From Sphingomonas sp. RIT328 (GTDB taxonomy: Bacteria; Pseudomonadota; Alphaproteobacteria; Sphingomonadales; Sphingomonadaceae), in assembly GCF_000632225.1 (NCBI RefSeq), contig NZ_JFYV01000014.1, positions 21,965 to 85,964 of the forward strand: a stretch of 64,000 bases of DNA, written 5' to 3'. Positions 56,844-64,000 of this stretch are shown in pieces. The notes under the pieces were generated by a model. The model worked only from the letters and a program-made list of their open reading frames with translations. It had not been told where the DNA came from and did no database searches. Position 1 is the first letter of the stretch. The number at the start of each line of letters is the position of its first letter. Both the position numbers and the translations under genes were made by a program.

Positions 56844-58121
56844 ATGGCGGCACAGGGGCACGATGGCGGCGGCAGGGGCGCCGCGCGTGCGGTGAAGGCG
56901 TTGGTCTTCCTGATGTTCGCCGCCTTCGCGATGACCACCGATTCGGTCGGCACGGTGATTCCGGAGATCATCCGTGAGTTTCGGCTCGGGCTGACCGCGG
57001 CGGGCGCCTTTCAATATGCCACCATGTCGGGGATCGGGCTGGCGGCGATCGGCCTCGGCTTCCTCGCCGACCGGATCGGACGCAAGCGGGCGATCCTCGC
57101 CGGGCTGGTGCTGTTCTGCGCGAGTTCCGCCTTCTTCGCGCTCGGCCATCGCTTCGGCCTGTTCGTCGTGCTGCTGTTCGTCGCCGGGATCGGTATCGGC
57201 GTGTTCAAGGCGGCGGCGCTGGCGCTGATCGGCGACATCTCCACCTCGACGCGCGAACATGCGCGCACGATGAACCTCATCGAGGCGTTCTTCGGTGTCG
57301 GCGCGATCGTCGGTCCGGCGGTGGTGAGCGGATCGCTCGCGATGGGGGCGAGCTGGAAATGGGTCTATCTGGTCGCGGCGGCGCTGTGCGTGCTGCTGAT
57401 CGTCGGCGCCGTGGTGACGCCGTTTCCGAAACCGGCGGCGGCGAAAGCCGACGCGCCGGTCGACATGCGCGGCAGCCTCGCGCTGCTGGGTGATCCGATG
57501 GCGTGGTTCTTCGGATCGCTGCTGATGCTCTACGTCGGCGCGGAAGCGGCGATCTACGTATGGGCGCCGACCTATTTCGCGGGCTATCAGGGCCCGGCGG
57601 CGTGGCTGGTCGCCTATACGGTGTCGGTCTTCTTCGTGCTGCGCGCGGCGGGGCGGTTCCTCGGAGCGTGGCTGCTCGCGCGGCTCGACTGGAGCATCGT
57701 GATCGCGGCGTGCAGCGGCGCGATGGCGGTCCTGTTCTGGCTGGCGGTGGTGTTCGGACGCGATGTCGCCGCCTATGCGCTGCCGGCGACGGGGCTGTTC
57801 ATGTCGGTCCTTTATCCGACGATCAATTCGACCGGGATCAGCTGTTTCGAGCGGCAGCGGCATGGCTCGATCGCCGGGCTTCTGCTGTTCTTCACCTGCA
57901 TCAGCGCGGTGCTCGCGCCGCTGGCGATGGGCGCGGTCGGCGACCTGATGGGGACGAGCGTCTACAGCATCGTGCTCGGCGGCGGCTTCGCGACGCTGCT
58001 CGCGGCGCTGTGCGGCTGGAACCTGGTGCGCAAGCCCGCCGCGGCGCGGCTCGCGCGACGGAACCGCGAGGATTATGCCGCCGATCCGGCCGACACGCTC
58101 GCCACCGCCGTGCCGGCCTGA
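56844..58121 (+). CDS. MFS transporter
   Basis: A 425-residue inner-membrane carrier with twelve predicted helices. The loop GFLADRIGRKRAI between helices 2 and 3 is the classic MFS signature motif. The second half begins near DMRGSLALLGDPMAWFFGSL. The frame is open from 56757, but ATG 56844 (MAAQGHDG) has AAGGA in front and starts near the first helix. It lies 110 bases after the amidohydrolase gene and may take up its product. Substrate unknown. Confidence 0.88.
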   Translation: MAAQGHDGGGRGAARAVKALVFLMFAAFAMTTDSVGTVIPEIIREFRLGLTAAGAFQYATMSGIGLAAIGLGFLADRIGRKRAILAGLVLFCASSAFFALGHRFGLFVVLLFVAGIGIGVFKAAALALIGDISTSTREHARTMNLIEAFFGVGAIVGPAVVSGSLAMGASWKWVYLVAAALCVLLIVGAVVTPFPKPAAAKADAPVDMRGSLALLGDPMAWFFGSLLMLYVGAEAAIYVWAPTYFAGYQGPAAWLVAYTVSVFFVLRAAGRFLGAWLLARLDWSIVIAACSGAMAVLFWLAVVFGRDVAAYALPATGLFMSVLYPTINSTGISCFERQRHGSIAGLLLFFTCISAVLAPLAMGAVGDLMGTSVYSIVLGGGFATLLAALCGWNLVRKPAAARLARRNREDYAADPADTLATAVPA

Positions 58122-58131
58122 CCGGCACGGC
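58107..58131. terminator. GC-rich hairpin at the end of the MFS gene
   Basis: GCCGTGCCGG pairs perfectly with CCGGCACGGC over a five-base loop, spanning the MFS stop codon. No T run follows, so it may be a weak bidirectional terminator for the two convergent genes. It continues into four copies of the pentamer GGCAC (58124-58143). Confidence 0.5.
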
Positions 58132-58149
58132 ACGGCACGGCACGGCGGT

Positions 58150-59472
58150 TCAGCGGAACAGCGTCGACGGGATCGCCCGCGCCATAGCGGTATTGCCGGC
58201 GTCGTTGGGATGGACATGGTCGCCCGGATCGAACGACGGGCGCAGCCGCAGCGGATCGGCGGGGTCGCGCACCGCCGCGTCGAAATCGACCACCGCATCG
58301 AAACGGCCGCTGCCGCGGATCCAGGCGTTGACCGCGCCGCGCATTGCTTCGCCCGCCGCCGAATAGAAGGGCAGGCCCTTGGTCGGCAGGATCGTCGCGC
58401 CGGCGATGCGGATGCCGTGCTGATGCGCGCGGGTGATGAGCTGGTCGAGGCCGGCGATGATCTGCGCCGCGGTCACGCCCTCGCTGGCGGGGACGCCAGG
58501 GATGATGCTCATGTTGATGTCGTTGATCCCTTCGAGCAGCAGCACCCAGCGCACGCCGGGCCGCGCCAGCACGTCGGAGTCGAAGCGTTGCAGCGCGCTC
58601 TCGCCCGCGCCCATCTTGAGGATGCGATTGCCCGAGATGCCCATGTTGACCACGCCGAGCCTACCGCCGCCCTCTGCCTGGAGGCGGGCGGCGAGCAGCT
58701 CGGGCCAGGCGCGGTGCGCGCCGGGTGTCGTCGCATAGCCGTCGGTGATCGAATCACCGAAGGCGACGATGGTGCCGGCATCCGCAGCGGCGGCGGGGAC
58801 GCTGAGGCCCGACAGCCAGAAATAGGACCGGACGGACTGCGGTGCGGTCAGCGTCGTCGCGGCGGTCTGGTCGCCCGCGGCGATATAGGCGGGATTGAGC
58901 CCGAGCGGATGGACGGTGTTGGTCGGGGTGGCGGCCGGCAGGTGGATCGAGACCGCGACGTCGGCGAGCGGCGCGACGGCGAGCGGGATCGGATCGCTGA
59001 CGATCGTCGCGCCGGGGAACATCGTCACGCTGCGCCGGCCACCGAAGGTGACGACGCGATCGCTGGCGGTGCTGATGCCACCGTCCGGCTGGGCGAGGGC
59101 GGCGTGGATCGCCCCCAGCGTCACCGTCGGACCACCGGCGGCATTGCGGAAAACCAGCCGGACCTGCGGTCCACCGACGCTGGCGCGGACGATCATCCGC
59201 ACCGTCTGGTCGGCGAGGGTCGGCGGGACGGGGACGATCGGCGAGGGCGGCGTCGGCACCGCATTGCGGGACGGGGCGGGCCGCGCGAAGGCGGGCGGCG
59301 GCGGCACCGGGCCGAGCGGCTGGGCGGTGCCCCAGCTTTCGATCCAGCCGGCCATCGCCGGGGTCTGCAAGGCGACGGGCGACGCGGCGGTCTGCGCGCC
59401 GGCCGGCGGGGCCAGTGCGATCAGGATCGTCGATGCCGCCGCGGCGATGCGCCCGTTTGCCCGTGTCTTCAT
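58150..59472 (-). CDS. Exported SGNH/GDSL hydrolase
   Basis: A 440-residue secreted esterase-type enzyme. Signal peptide about 1-26 (ending GAQT). An N-terminal beta-sandwich domain occupies about 40-225. The SGNH domain follows, with block I IVAFGDSITDGYATTP (Ser nucleophile), block II VVNMGISGNRIL (Gly), block III LLLEGINDINMS (Asn) and block V DHVHPNDAGN (Asp-x-x-His). Likely deacetylates or de-esterifies carbohydrates or lipids. Divergent from a second SGNH gene. Confidence 0.9.
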   Translation of the reverse strand: MKTRANGRIAAAASTILIALAPPAGAQTAASPVALQTPAMAGWIESWGTAQPLGPVPPPPAFARPAPSRNAVPTPPSPIVPVPPTLADQTVRMIVRASVGGPQVRLVFRNAAGGPTVTLGAIHAALAQPDGGISTASDRVVTFGGRRSVTMFPGATIVSDPIPLAVAPLADVAVSIHLPAATPTNTVHPLGLNPAYIAAGDQTAATTLTAPQSVRSYFWLSGLSVPAAAADAGTIVAFGDSITDGYATTPGAHRAWPELLAARLQAEGGGRLGVVNMGISGNRILKMGAGESALQRFDSDVLARPGVRWVLLLEGINDINMSIIPGVPASEGVTAAQIIAGLDQLITRAHQHGIRIAGATILPTKGLPFYSAAGEAMRGAVNAWIRGSGRFDAVVDFDAAVRDPADPLRLRPSFDPGDHVHPNDAGNTAMARAIPSTLFR

Positions 59473-59585
59473 GCCCGTCTCTCCTGTTTTCCGGGGAGAT
59501 TAGGACCGCTCCAGCCCCTGTGCAAACCATTACGTCCACGGCCCGGGGAGGCGACATCTCGCCCTGTCAGGCTCACGACAATCCT

Positions 59586-59613
59586 TTGCCTGACCGGCTC
59601 CGCCGGCTATGCT
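59586..59613 (+). promoter_or_regulatory. Possible sigma-70 promoter of the second SGNH gene
   Basis: TTGCCT at 59586-59591 and TATGCT at 59608-59613 with a 16-base spacer, placing the start site about 15 bases before the ATG and just upstream of the AGGAGGGG ribosome site. Confidence 0.4.
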
Positions 59614-59634
59614 GGCGCAAAGACAGGAGGGGAT

Positions 59635-60555
59635 ATGCCGCGTATCACGATACGGGCCGCCATGATCGCGGCCCTGGGAGCGACCACCGCCATGGCGCAG
59701 GCGCCGGTTGCGCCGCCGACGCCGCAACTCGGTGAAGCCTTTGCGGCGGTCAACGGCACGACGATCCGCTGTCCGTTGCCGGTGCCGCCCGCCGCGGCGC
59801 AGCAGGCGGCGCAGTTCGAGACGCGGCCGCGCAACCTCGACGAGATGTCGGCGATGGCGCAGCGTTTCATGGACCCGGCCAATCCGATCGGCGCGGGCTT
59901 CCGCAAGACGCAGGCGGAGCAGCAGGCGAACGACTGGCCGTTCCTGTGCCGCTATCGCGACGCCAATGCCGCGCTCAAGCAATCCGGCCGGCGTCCGGAT
60001 GTCGTGTTCATGGGGGATTCGATCACCGAAGGCTGGATCAACGCCGACCCCAGCTTCTTCACCAGCCATAATTACGTCGACCGCGGCATCAGCGGGCAGA
60101 GCAGCAGCCAGATGGTGGTGCGCTTCTATCACGACGTCGTCGCGCTGCATCCACGCGTCGTCCATATCATGACCGGCACCAACGACATCGGCGGCGCGAC
60201 CGGTCCGGTGACCGAGGACGAATCGATCGACAACGTCCGCGCGATGATCGACCTGGCGCAGGCGAATGGCATCACCGTCGTGCTGGCGAGCATTCCGCCG
60301 ATGTCGCGCCTGCTGCCGCGGCCGGACTTCAACCTGCGGCCCGTGGTGCGCGCGCTCAACGCGCGGCTCAAGGCGCTCGCGGCGGAGCGGCGGATCGCCT
60401 TCATCGATTATTACACGCCGTTCGCGCAGCCGGACGGCGCGTTCGATCCGCGTTATGCCAATGACGGCGTGCACCCGACCCGCGCCGGCTATGCGGTGAT
60501 GGAGCCACTGGCGCAGCGCGCCCTGTCGAGCGCGCTGGCCAAGGCGCCGCGCTAG
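59635..60555 (+). CDS. Exported SGNH/GDSL hydrolase, acetyl-esterase-like
   Basis: A 306-residue secreted enzyme preceded by a strong AGGAGGGG. Signal peptide about 1-22. The SGNH blocks are present: VVFMGDSITEGWINAD (Ser), VDRGISGQSSSQMV (Gly), IMTGTNDIGG (Asn) and NDGVHPTRAGYAVM (Asp and His). This compact form resembles platelet-activating-factor acetylhydrolase-like and rhamnogalacturonan acetylesterase-like enzymes. An additional N-terminal segment of about 80 residues (YRDANAAL region at its end) precedes block I. The frame is open upstream but only as antisense of the other SGNH gene. Confidence 0.9.
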   Translation: MPRITIRAAMIAALGATTAMAQAPVAPPTPQLGEAFAAVNGTTIRCPLPVPPAAAQQAAQFETRPRNLDEMSAMAQRFMDPANPIGAGFRKTQAEQQANDWPFLCRYRDANAALKQSGRRPDVVFMGDSITEGWINADPSFFTSHNYVDRGISGQSSSQMVVRFYHDVVALHPRVVHIMTGTNDIGGATGPVTEDESIDNVRAMIDLAQANGITVVLASIPPMSRLLPRPDFNLRPVVRALNARLKALAAERRIAFIDYYTPFAQPDGAFDPRYANDGVHPTRAGYAVMEPLAQRALSSALAKAPR

Positions 60556-60565
60556 GGCGCCTTCC

Positions 60566-60615
60566 GTGCTCCTGCGAAAGCAGGATCACGGCGGCTCCTG
60601 CCCCCTCGGCAGGAG
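60566..60615. repeat. Two hairpins in the convergent intergenic region (REP-like)
   Basis: First hairpin: TCCTGC (60570-60575), GAAA loop, GCAGGA (60580-60585), with GTG/CAC extending the stem. Second: CTCCTGCC (60595-60602), five-base loop, GGCAGGAG (60608-60615). Both lie between the stops of the SGNH and receptor genes and may end transcription from both sides; the first resembles sphingomonad intergenic repeats. Confidence 0.65.
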
Positions 60616-60627
60616 GGGGCGGCCAGC

Positions 60628-62823
60628 TCATTGGAAGTTGGCGCGCAGGCGCAGGCCGATCGTCCGCGGGGTCGGGCGCGCGCCGGCGTTGGGATTGTTG
60701 TTGAGGATGATCGTCGGCCCCTTGGCGTCCGACAGATTGTCGCCGAACAGCACCAGCTCATAGGGCCCGTGACGCACCCCGACGCTGGCGGTGAAATTCT
60801 CATAGGGCCGCGCGGTCAGGTTGAGGCTTTGCAGGCGGTTGCCGGTGTGGCTCCACGCCGCATTGGCGAAGCCCTCCCAGTCGGTGGTGATCGCATGGGT
60901 GTAGGCGGCGTCGACGCGCCAGTTCTGCTCGATCGTGTTGACCAGCCGCGAGCCCTTCTGGAGATAGGGCAGCGCCGCCTGCACGACCGGATCGACGCGG
61001 TCATATTCGCCATGGTTGAAGTTGGCGACCGCGCCCACCGACAGGCCGGTGACCGGCGTACGCCAGTGGACGTCGATGTCGACGCCGCGCGTCGTGCCGT
61101 CGCCGAAGTTGGAGAAGCCCGAAACGCTGGCGTTGAGCGTCGGCGTCGGGGTCAGCAGGTCCTTATATTGCGTGATATAGCCGTTGAGGCCGATGCTGAG
61201 GTTGCGGTCCGGCGTCCGCCATTTCACCCCGACCTCGTAATTGCGCGAGCGTTCGGGCTTGGTCTGCGTGCCCGCGGGAATGCCGATCTGGCCGAGCAGA
61301 TCCGCCTGCACCTGCGACTGGACGATGCCGGCGCGGAAGCCGGTCGCCGCGGTGATGAACGCGGTGAGCGCGTTGGTCGGCAGATAGGAGAGATTGAGCC
61401 GCCACGTCGTCACGTCGCGCGTGTTGCTGTTGGTCGTGCTCGCATCCTCGAAGGTGCGCTTGTCGTGATAGAAGCGCAGGCCGCCGAGCGGCACCAGCTT
61501 GCCGTCGAACAGATCGTAGCTGACTTCGCCGAACACCGCATAGTTGCGCGTGATAGTATTGTTGTCGGCGTTGATCGAGACGAAGGGCGGGATGTCGAGC
61601 TGGTTGGCCTGCGGCCCCTTGCCGTTCTGATAGGCACCGCCGAGCAGCCAGTGGAACGGACCGGTGCCGTTCGAATTGATCCGCACCTCCTGGCTGAACA
61701 TCGTCGGATAGAATTGGCTCGAGAAGAAGCCGGCGGGCGAGATCGGCACATAGATGCCGAAATTGCCGTCGAGCTGGCTGGTCGCGCTCGTCACCGAGAA
61801 ATGCTTGAGATCCCAGGTCGCCGACAGGCTGTACAGCTTGAAGTCGCCGTTGCCGAAGCTCGGCTGCGCGGCGGTATTCTCGTAATAGGGCGGACTGACC
61901 GATTGCAGGCTGCCGAGGAAATCCTGCCGCGGGCGGAAATGCCAATATTGCGCACGGAAGGTCAGGTTGCTGGCCGGCTTGAACAGCGCGACGACGCGGA
62001 TGTCGTCGTTCCGTACCTTGTTGACGCCCTTGCGGTCCGGCGTGCCGTCATAGGCGCCGTAATATTCGTCGGCCCAGCCCGGATTGAACGAATGGCCGCC
62101 GCTGACGCGGATCGCGAGCAGGTCCTTGACGATCGGCACCGAGATGACGCCCGCGACGCCGTAATTGAGCGCGTCCGCCCCCTTGGTCGACGATCCTTCC
62201 AGCTCGACCGCGCCCTCGATCTTCTTGAGGTCGGGATCGCGGGTGTGGAAGATGAACACACCGCCGGCCGAGCCCTGACCGTAGAGCGTGCCCTGCGGGC
62301 CGCGCAGCACTTCGACGCGGTCGAGGTCCTGGAAGCGGATCGGCGGCGCGATGCCGAAATTGGTGACGACGAACGGCACGTCGTCGACGTAATAGCCGAT
62401 CGGCGAGTCGCCGTTGGCCGCGCCGGCGCCGGCGCCGCGGATGCTGTAGGAGCGCGAGGCGACCGACTGGCGCTGGCTTTCGAACGCGCCGGGAATGTTC
62501 GAGATCAGGTCGGCGACATTGTTGATGTTGCGTTCGCGCAGGTCTTCGCCGCCGAACGCCTGGATGGCGAGCGGGACCGTCTGCAACGTCTGCGCGCCGG
62601 TCTTGGATGCGGTGACGACGATGTCCTGCGTATCGGGCGAGGCCTGTTCGGGCGCCTGGCTCGGGTCGGCGGAGGTCGTCTCCTGCGCGGTGGCGCTCGG
62701 CGAGGTGATCTGCGGCGCGCCGTCGGTGGTCGACGTCGTCTGTGCGCCGGCGGTGCCGGCGGCCAGGCCGGCGGCCAGGCCGGCGGCGAGCGCGAGGATC
62801 GCGGCTCCCGTCTTCAAATGCAT
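60628..62823 (-). CDS. TonB-dependent receptor
   Basis: A 731-residue outer-membrane transporter, shorter than the others here and of the siderophore-receptor size class. Signal peptide about 1-28 with a repeated LAAG. The plug has DIVVTASKTGAQTLQTVP, DRVEVLRGPQGTLYGQGS and AGGVFIFHTRD; the barrel ends RPTPRTIGLRLRANFQ. GGGAGAGGAAC precedes the ATG. A palindrome and a LacI-family gene lie upstream on the same strand, so regulation by sugar-responsive repression is likely despite the siderophore-like length. Confidence 0.93.
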   Translation of the reverse strand: MHLKTGAAILALAAGLAAGLAAGTAGAQTTSTTDGAPQITSPSATAQETTSADPSQAPEQASPDTQDIVVTASKTGAQTLQTVPLAIQAFGGEDLRERNINNVADLISNIPGAFESQRQSVASRSYSIRGAGAGAANGDSPIGYYVDDVPFVVTNFGIAPPIRFQDLDRVEVLRGPQGTLYGQGSAGGVFIFHTRDPDLKKIEGAVELEGSSTKGADALNYGVAGVISVPIVKDLLAIRVSGGHSFNPGWADEYYGAYDGTPDRKGVNKVRNDDIRVVALFKPASNLTFRAQYWHFRPRQDFLGSLQSVSPPYYENTAAQPSFGNGDFKLYSLSATWDLKHFSVTSATSQLDGNFGIYVPISPAGFFSSQFYPTMFSQEVRINSNGTGPFHWLLGGAYQNGKGPQANQLDIPPFVSINADNNTITRNYAVFGEVSYDLFDGKLVPLGGLRFYHDKRTFEDASTTNSNTRDVTTWRLNLSYLPTNALTAFITAATGFRAGIVQSQVQADLLGQIGIPAGTQTKPERSRNYEVGVKWRTPDRNLSIGLNGYITQYKDLLTPTPTLNASVSGFSNFGDGTTRGVDIDVHWRTPVTGLSVGAVANFNHGEYDRVDPVVQAALPYLQKGSRLVNTIEQNWRVDAAYTHAITTDWEGFANAAWSHTGNRLQSLNLTARPYENFTASVGVRHGPYELVLFGDNLSDAKGPTIILNNNPNAGARPTPRTIGLRLRANFQ
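62755..62790. repeat. Three tandem 12-base units in a signal-peptide coding region
   Basis: GCCGGCGGCCAG occurs twice exactly and once with one change (plus strand). It encodes the repeated Leu-Ala-Ala-Gly in the signal peptide of the receptor. Copy number could vary by slippage without breaking the frame. Confidence 0.75.
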
Positions 62824-62863
62824 GTTCCTCTCCCTGATGATCGTTTTGATCTATCGTGACAAT

Positions 62864-62882
62864 CGATTGCGTAACGCAATCG
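62864..62882. promoter_or_regulatory. Palindromic operator upstream of the TonB receptor
   Basis: CGATTGCG and CGCAATCG form an inverted repeat around TAA, 41 bases before the receptor ATG. A further half-site ACGATTGCA is at 62919-62927. This differs from the TGTAACCGGTTACA sites and is the likely target of the LacI protein encoded next to it. Confidence 0.7.
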
Positions 62883-62991
62883 ACGCACAATGCAAGGGGA
62901 AGTCCGTTATCCTGGCTAACGATTGCAGACGACACCGCGGGTGCGTCTTCGATACCACAGCCGCCGCGTGCAGGACGCGGCGGGCGGCGGA

Positions 62992-64000
62992 TCAGCCGGC
63001 GCTGGTCGAGGCGCGCTCGGTGACGGTCGGTTGCAGGCTGATCGCCTCGGCCGGCGCGCCGGCGAGGCGGCGCATCAGCGCATCGACCAGCGCGCCCGCA
63101 CCCGCGGCGAGGTCCTGCCGGACCGAGCTGAGCGGCGGCAGCGTGTGGCGGGCGATGTCGAGATCGTCGAAGCCGATCACCTTGACGTCGTCGGGCACCG
63201 CGCGACCCTGATCGGCGAGGGCCTGGATCGTCATCATCGCGATCGTGTCGGAAGCGGCGAAGATGCCGTCGATCCCCTCGGCGATGGCGAGATAGTCGGA
63301 GATGGTGGTGAGTGCGAGTTCCGGTACGAAATGCACCGGCAGCAGCGCGCCGACATGGCCCGGTCCGGCGCTGCGGATCGCATCGCGAAAGCCGTGCAGC
63401 CGCTGCTCGACCTCCGGCACGCGCGGATCGCCGAAGAAGGCGAGCTTGCGGCAGCCGCGGGCGAGCAGATGCTCGGCGCCGATCCGGCCGCCCAACCGGT
63501 TGTCGCTGCCGACCGTGGTGTAATGATGCCCCTCGATCCGCGCGCCCCACACGACCATCGGTGCGTAGCGCTGCGCGACCTGATCGAGCACCTCCGCCTG
63601 ATCCGATTGGCCGACGACGATGACGCCGTCGACGCGGCCGGCGTCGACGATCGCGTCGAGCCAGGCGGGATCGTTGGGCACGACGCGGGTGAGCAGCAGG
63701 TCGTAGCCGCGCTCAGTGACATTGTCGGCGATATGGCCGAGCAGGGTCATGAAGAACGGGTCGGAGATATGCTGCGTCCGCTCGTGCCCCAGCGGCACGA
63801 CGACGCCGATCGCCCCGGTCCGGCCGGTGCGCAGGTTGCGCGCCATGCTGCTCGGCCGGAAGCCGAGTTCCTCGGCCAGCGCGCGCACCCGCTCGCGCGT
63901 CTGTACGGACAGATTGCCCGTGCCGGCCAGCGCGCGCGACACCGTCGCGGAGGAGACGCCGGCGATCCGGGCAAGCTCCTGGATATTCTGTGGCTTGGCG
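62992..64000 (-). CDS. LacI-family transcriptional regulator, 5' end outside window
   Basis: The frame is open through the right edge, so the start codon is missing; 335 codons are visible. The helix-turn-helix IQELARIAGVSSATVSRALA is at the edge. The hinge follows (FRPSSMARNLRTGRTGAIG), then the sugar-sensing domain (GVIVVGQSDQAEVLDQ; GIFAASDTIAMMTIQALADQ; DDVKVIGFDDLDIARHTLPP). The GTG at 63942 lies inside the helix-turn-helix and is not the true start. It reads toward the TonB receptor gene 168 bases away, with a palindrome between them. Confidence 0.93.
   Translation of the reverse strand, partial: AKPQNIQELARIAGVSSATVSRALAGTGNLSVQTRERVRALAEELGFRPSSMARNLRTGRTGAIGVVVPLGHERTQHISDPFFMTLLGHIADNVTERGYDLLLTRVVPNDPAWLDAIVDAGRVDGVIVVGQSDQAEVLDQVAQRYAPMVVWGARIEGHHYTTVGSDNRLGGRIGAEHLLARGCRKLAFFGDPRVPEVEQRLHGFRDAIRSAGPGHVGALLPVHFVPELALTTISDYLAIAEGIDGIFAASDTIAMMTIQALADQGRAVPDDVKVIGFDDLDIARHTLPPLSSVRQDLAAGAGALVDALMRRLAGAPAEAISLQPTVTERASTSAG

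Noticed and set aside
63942..63942. GTG at 63942 as start of the last LacI gene
   Set aside because: It encodes the Val inside the helix-turn-helix (ATVSRAL); the preceding helix is in frame up to the window edge.

Overview
The window reads as chromosomal DNA from a high-GC alphaproteobacterium of the Sphingomonas type. Evidence: five TonB-dependent receptors (one of them only a C-terminus at the left edge), a FecI/FecR pair, LacI regulators beside glycoside hydrolases, twin-arginine or Sec leaders on almost every enzyme, tight ATGA/GTGA overlaps, and a MobA/MobL protein of the kind that recurs in sphingomonad mobile regions. I saw no rRNA, tRNA, CRISPR array or intact insertion sequence. Taxonomy is inferred from gene content only.

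Region 1 (1-10 kb) is a patchwork with several damaged genes. It holds a receptor C-terminus, a CPA1 antiporter overlapping an OmpA-like lipoprotein gene, an MsrA gene lacking its catalytic half, a two-component system (sensor kinase and OmpR-type regulator) still joined to the 3' half of a NodT-type efflux gene, a MobA/MobL gene with a partial upstream neighbour exactly where the efflux operon should continue, a frameshifted DUF1622 membrane gene, and an L,D-transpeptidase lipoprotein.

Region 2 (10.5-19.9 kb, minus strand) is a coherent fucoside-utilisation locus. FecI sigma factor, FecR anti-sigma factor, an STN-domain TonB receptor, a GH95 alpha-L-fucosidase and a GH29 alpha-L-fucosidase follow each other and are probably co-transcribed.

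Region 3 (20-31.7 kb) has a Na+/Ca2+ exchanger-family protein and then a cluster of exported peptide and amide hydrolases: two DUF885 proteins, a gamma-glutamyltransferase broken by one in-frame stop, an acetamidase/formamidase, an M20 and an M28 peptidase, and a small exported protein.

Region 4 (32-53 kb) centres on two TonB receptors. The first is followed by a TPR plus aspartyl-hydroxylase protein. Then come, on the minus strand, GH3, GH39 and M1 aminopeptidase genes. Divergent from these are a LacI regulator, a GH144-type beta-1,2-glucanase, a flavin-dependent halogenase with complete catalytic motifs, a carboxypeptidase-regulatory-domain TonB receptor, a DUF6445 2-oxoglutarate oxygenase and a GH43-like protein. 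One palindrome (TGTAACCGGTTACA) lies between GH3 and lacI, and two near copies 20 bp apart precede the second receptor. This suggests one LacI regulon combining beta-glucan degradation, uptake, a halogenase and an oxygenase, and it is the part of the window most likely to hold undescribed biology.

Region 5 (53.2-64 kb) holds a penicillin-acylase-family enzyme, a metal-dependent amidohydrolase, an MFS transporter, two divergent SGNH hydrolases, a TonB receptor with a different palindrome upstream, and a LacI regulator that runs off the right edge.
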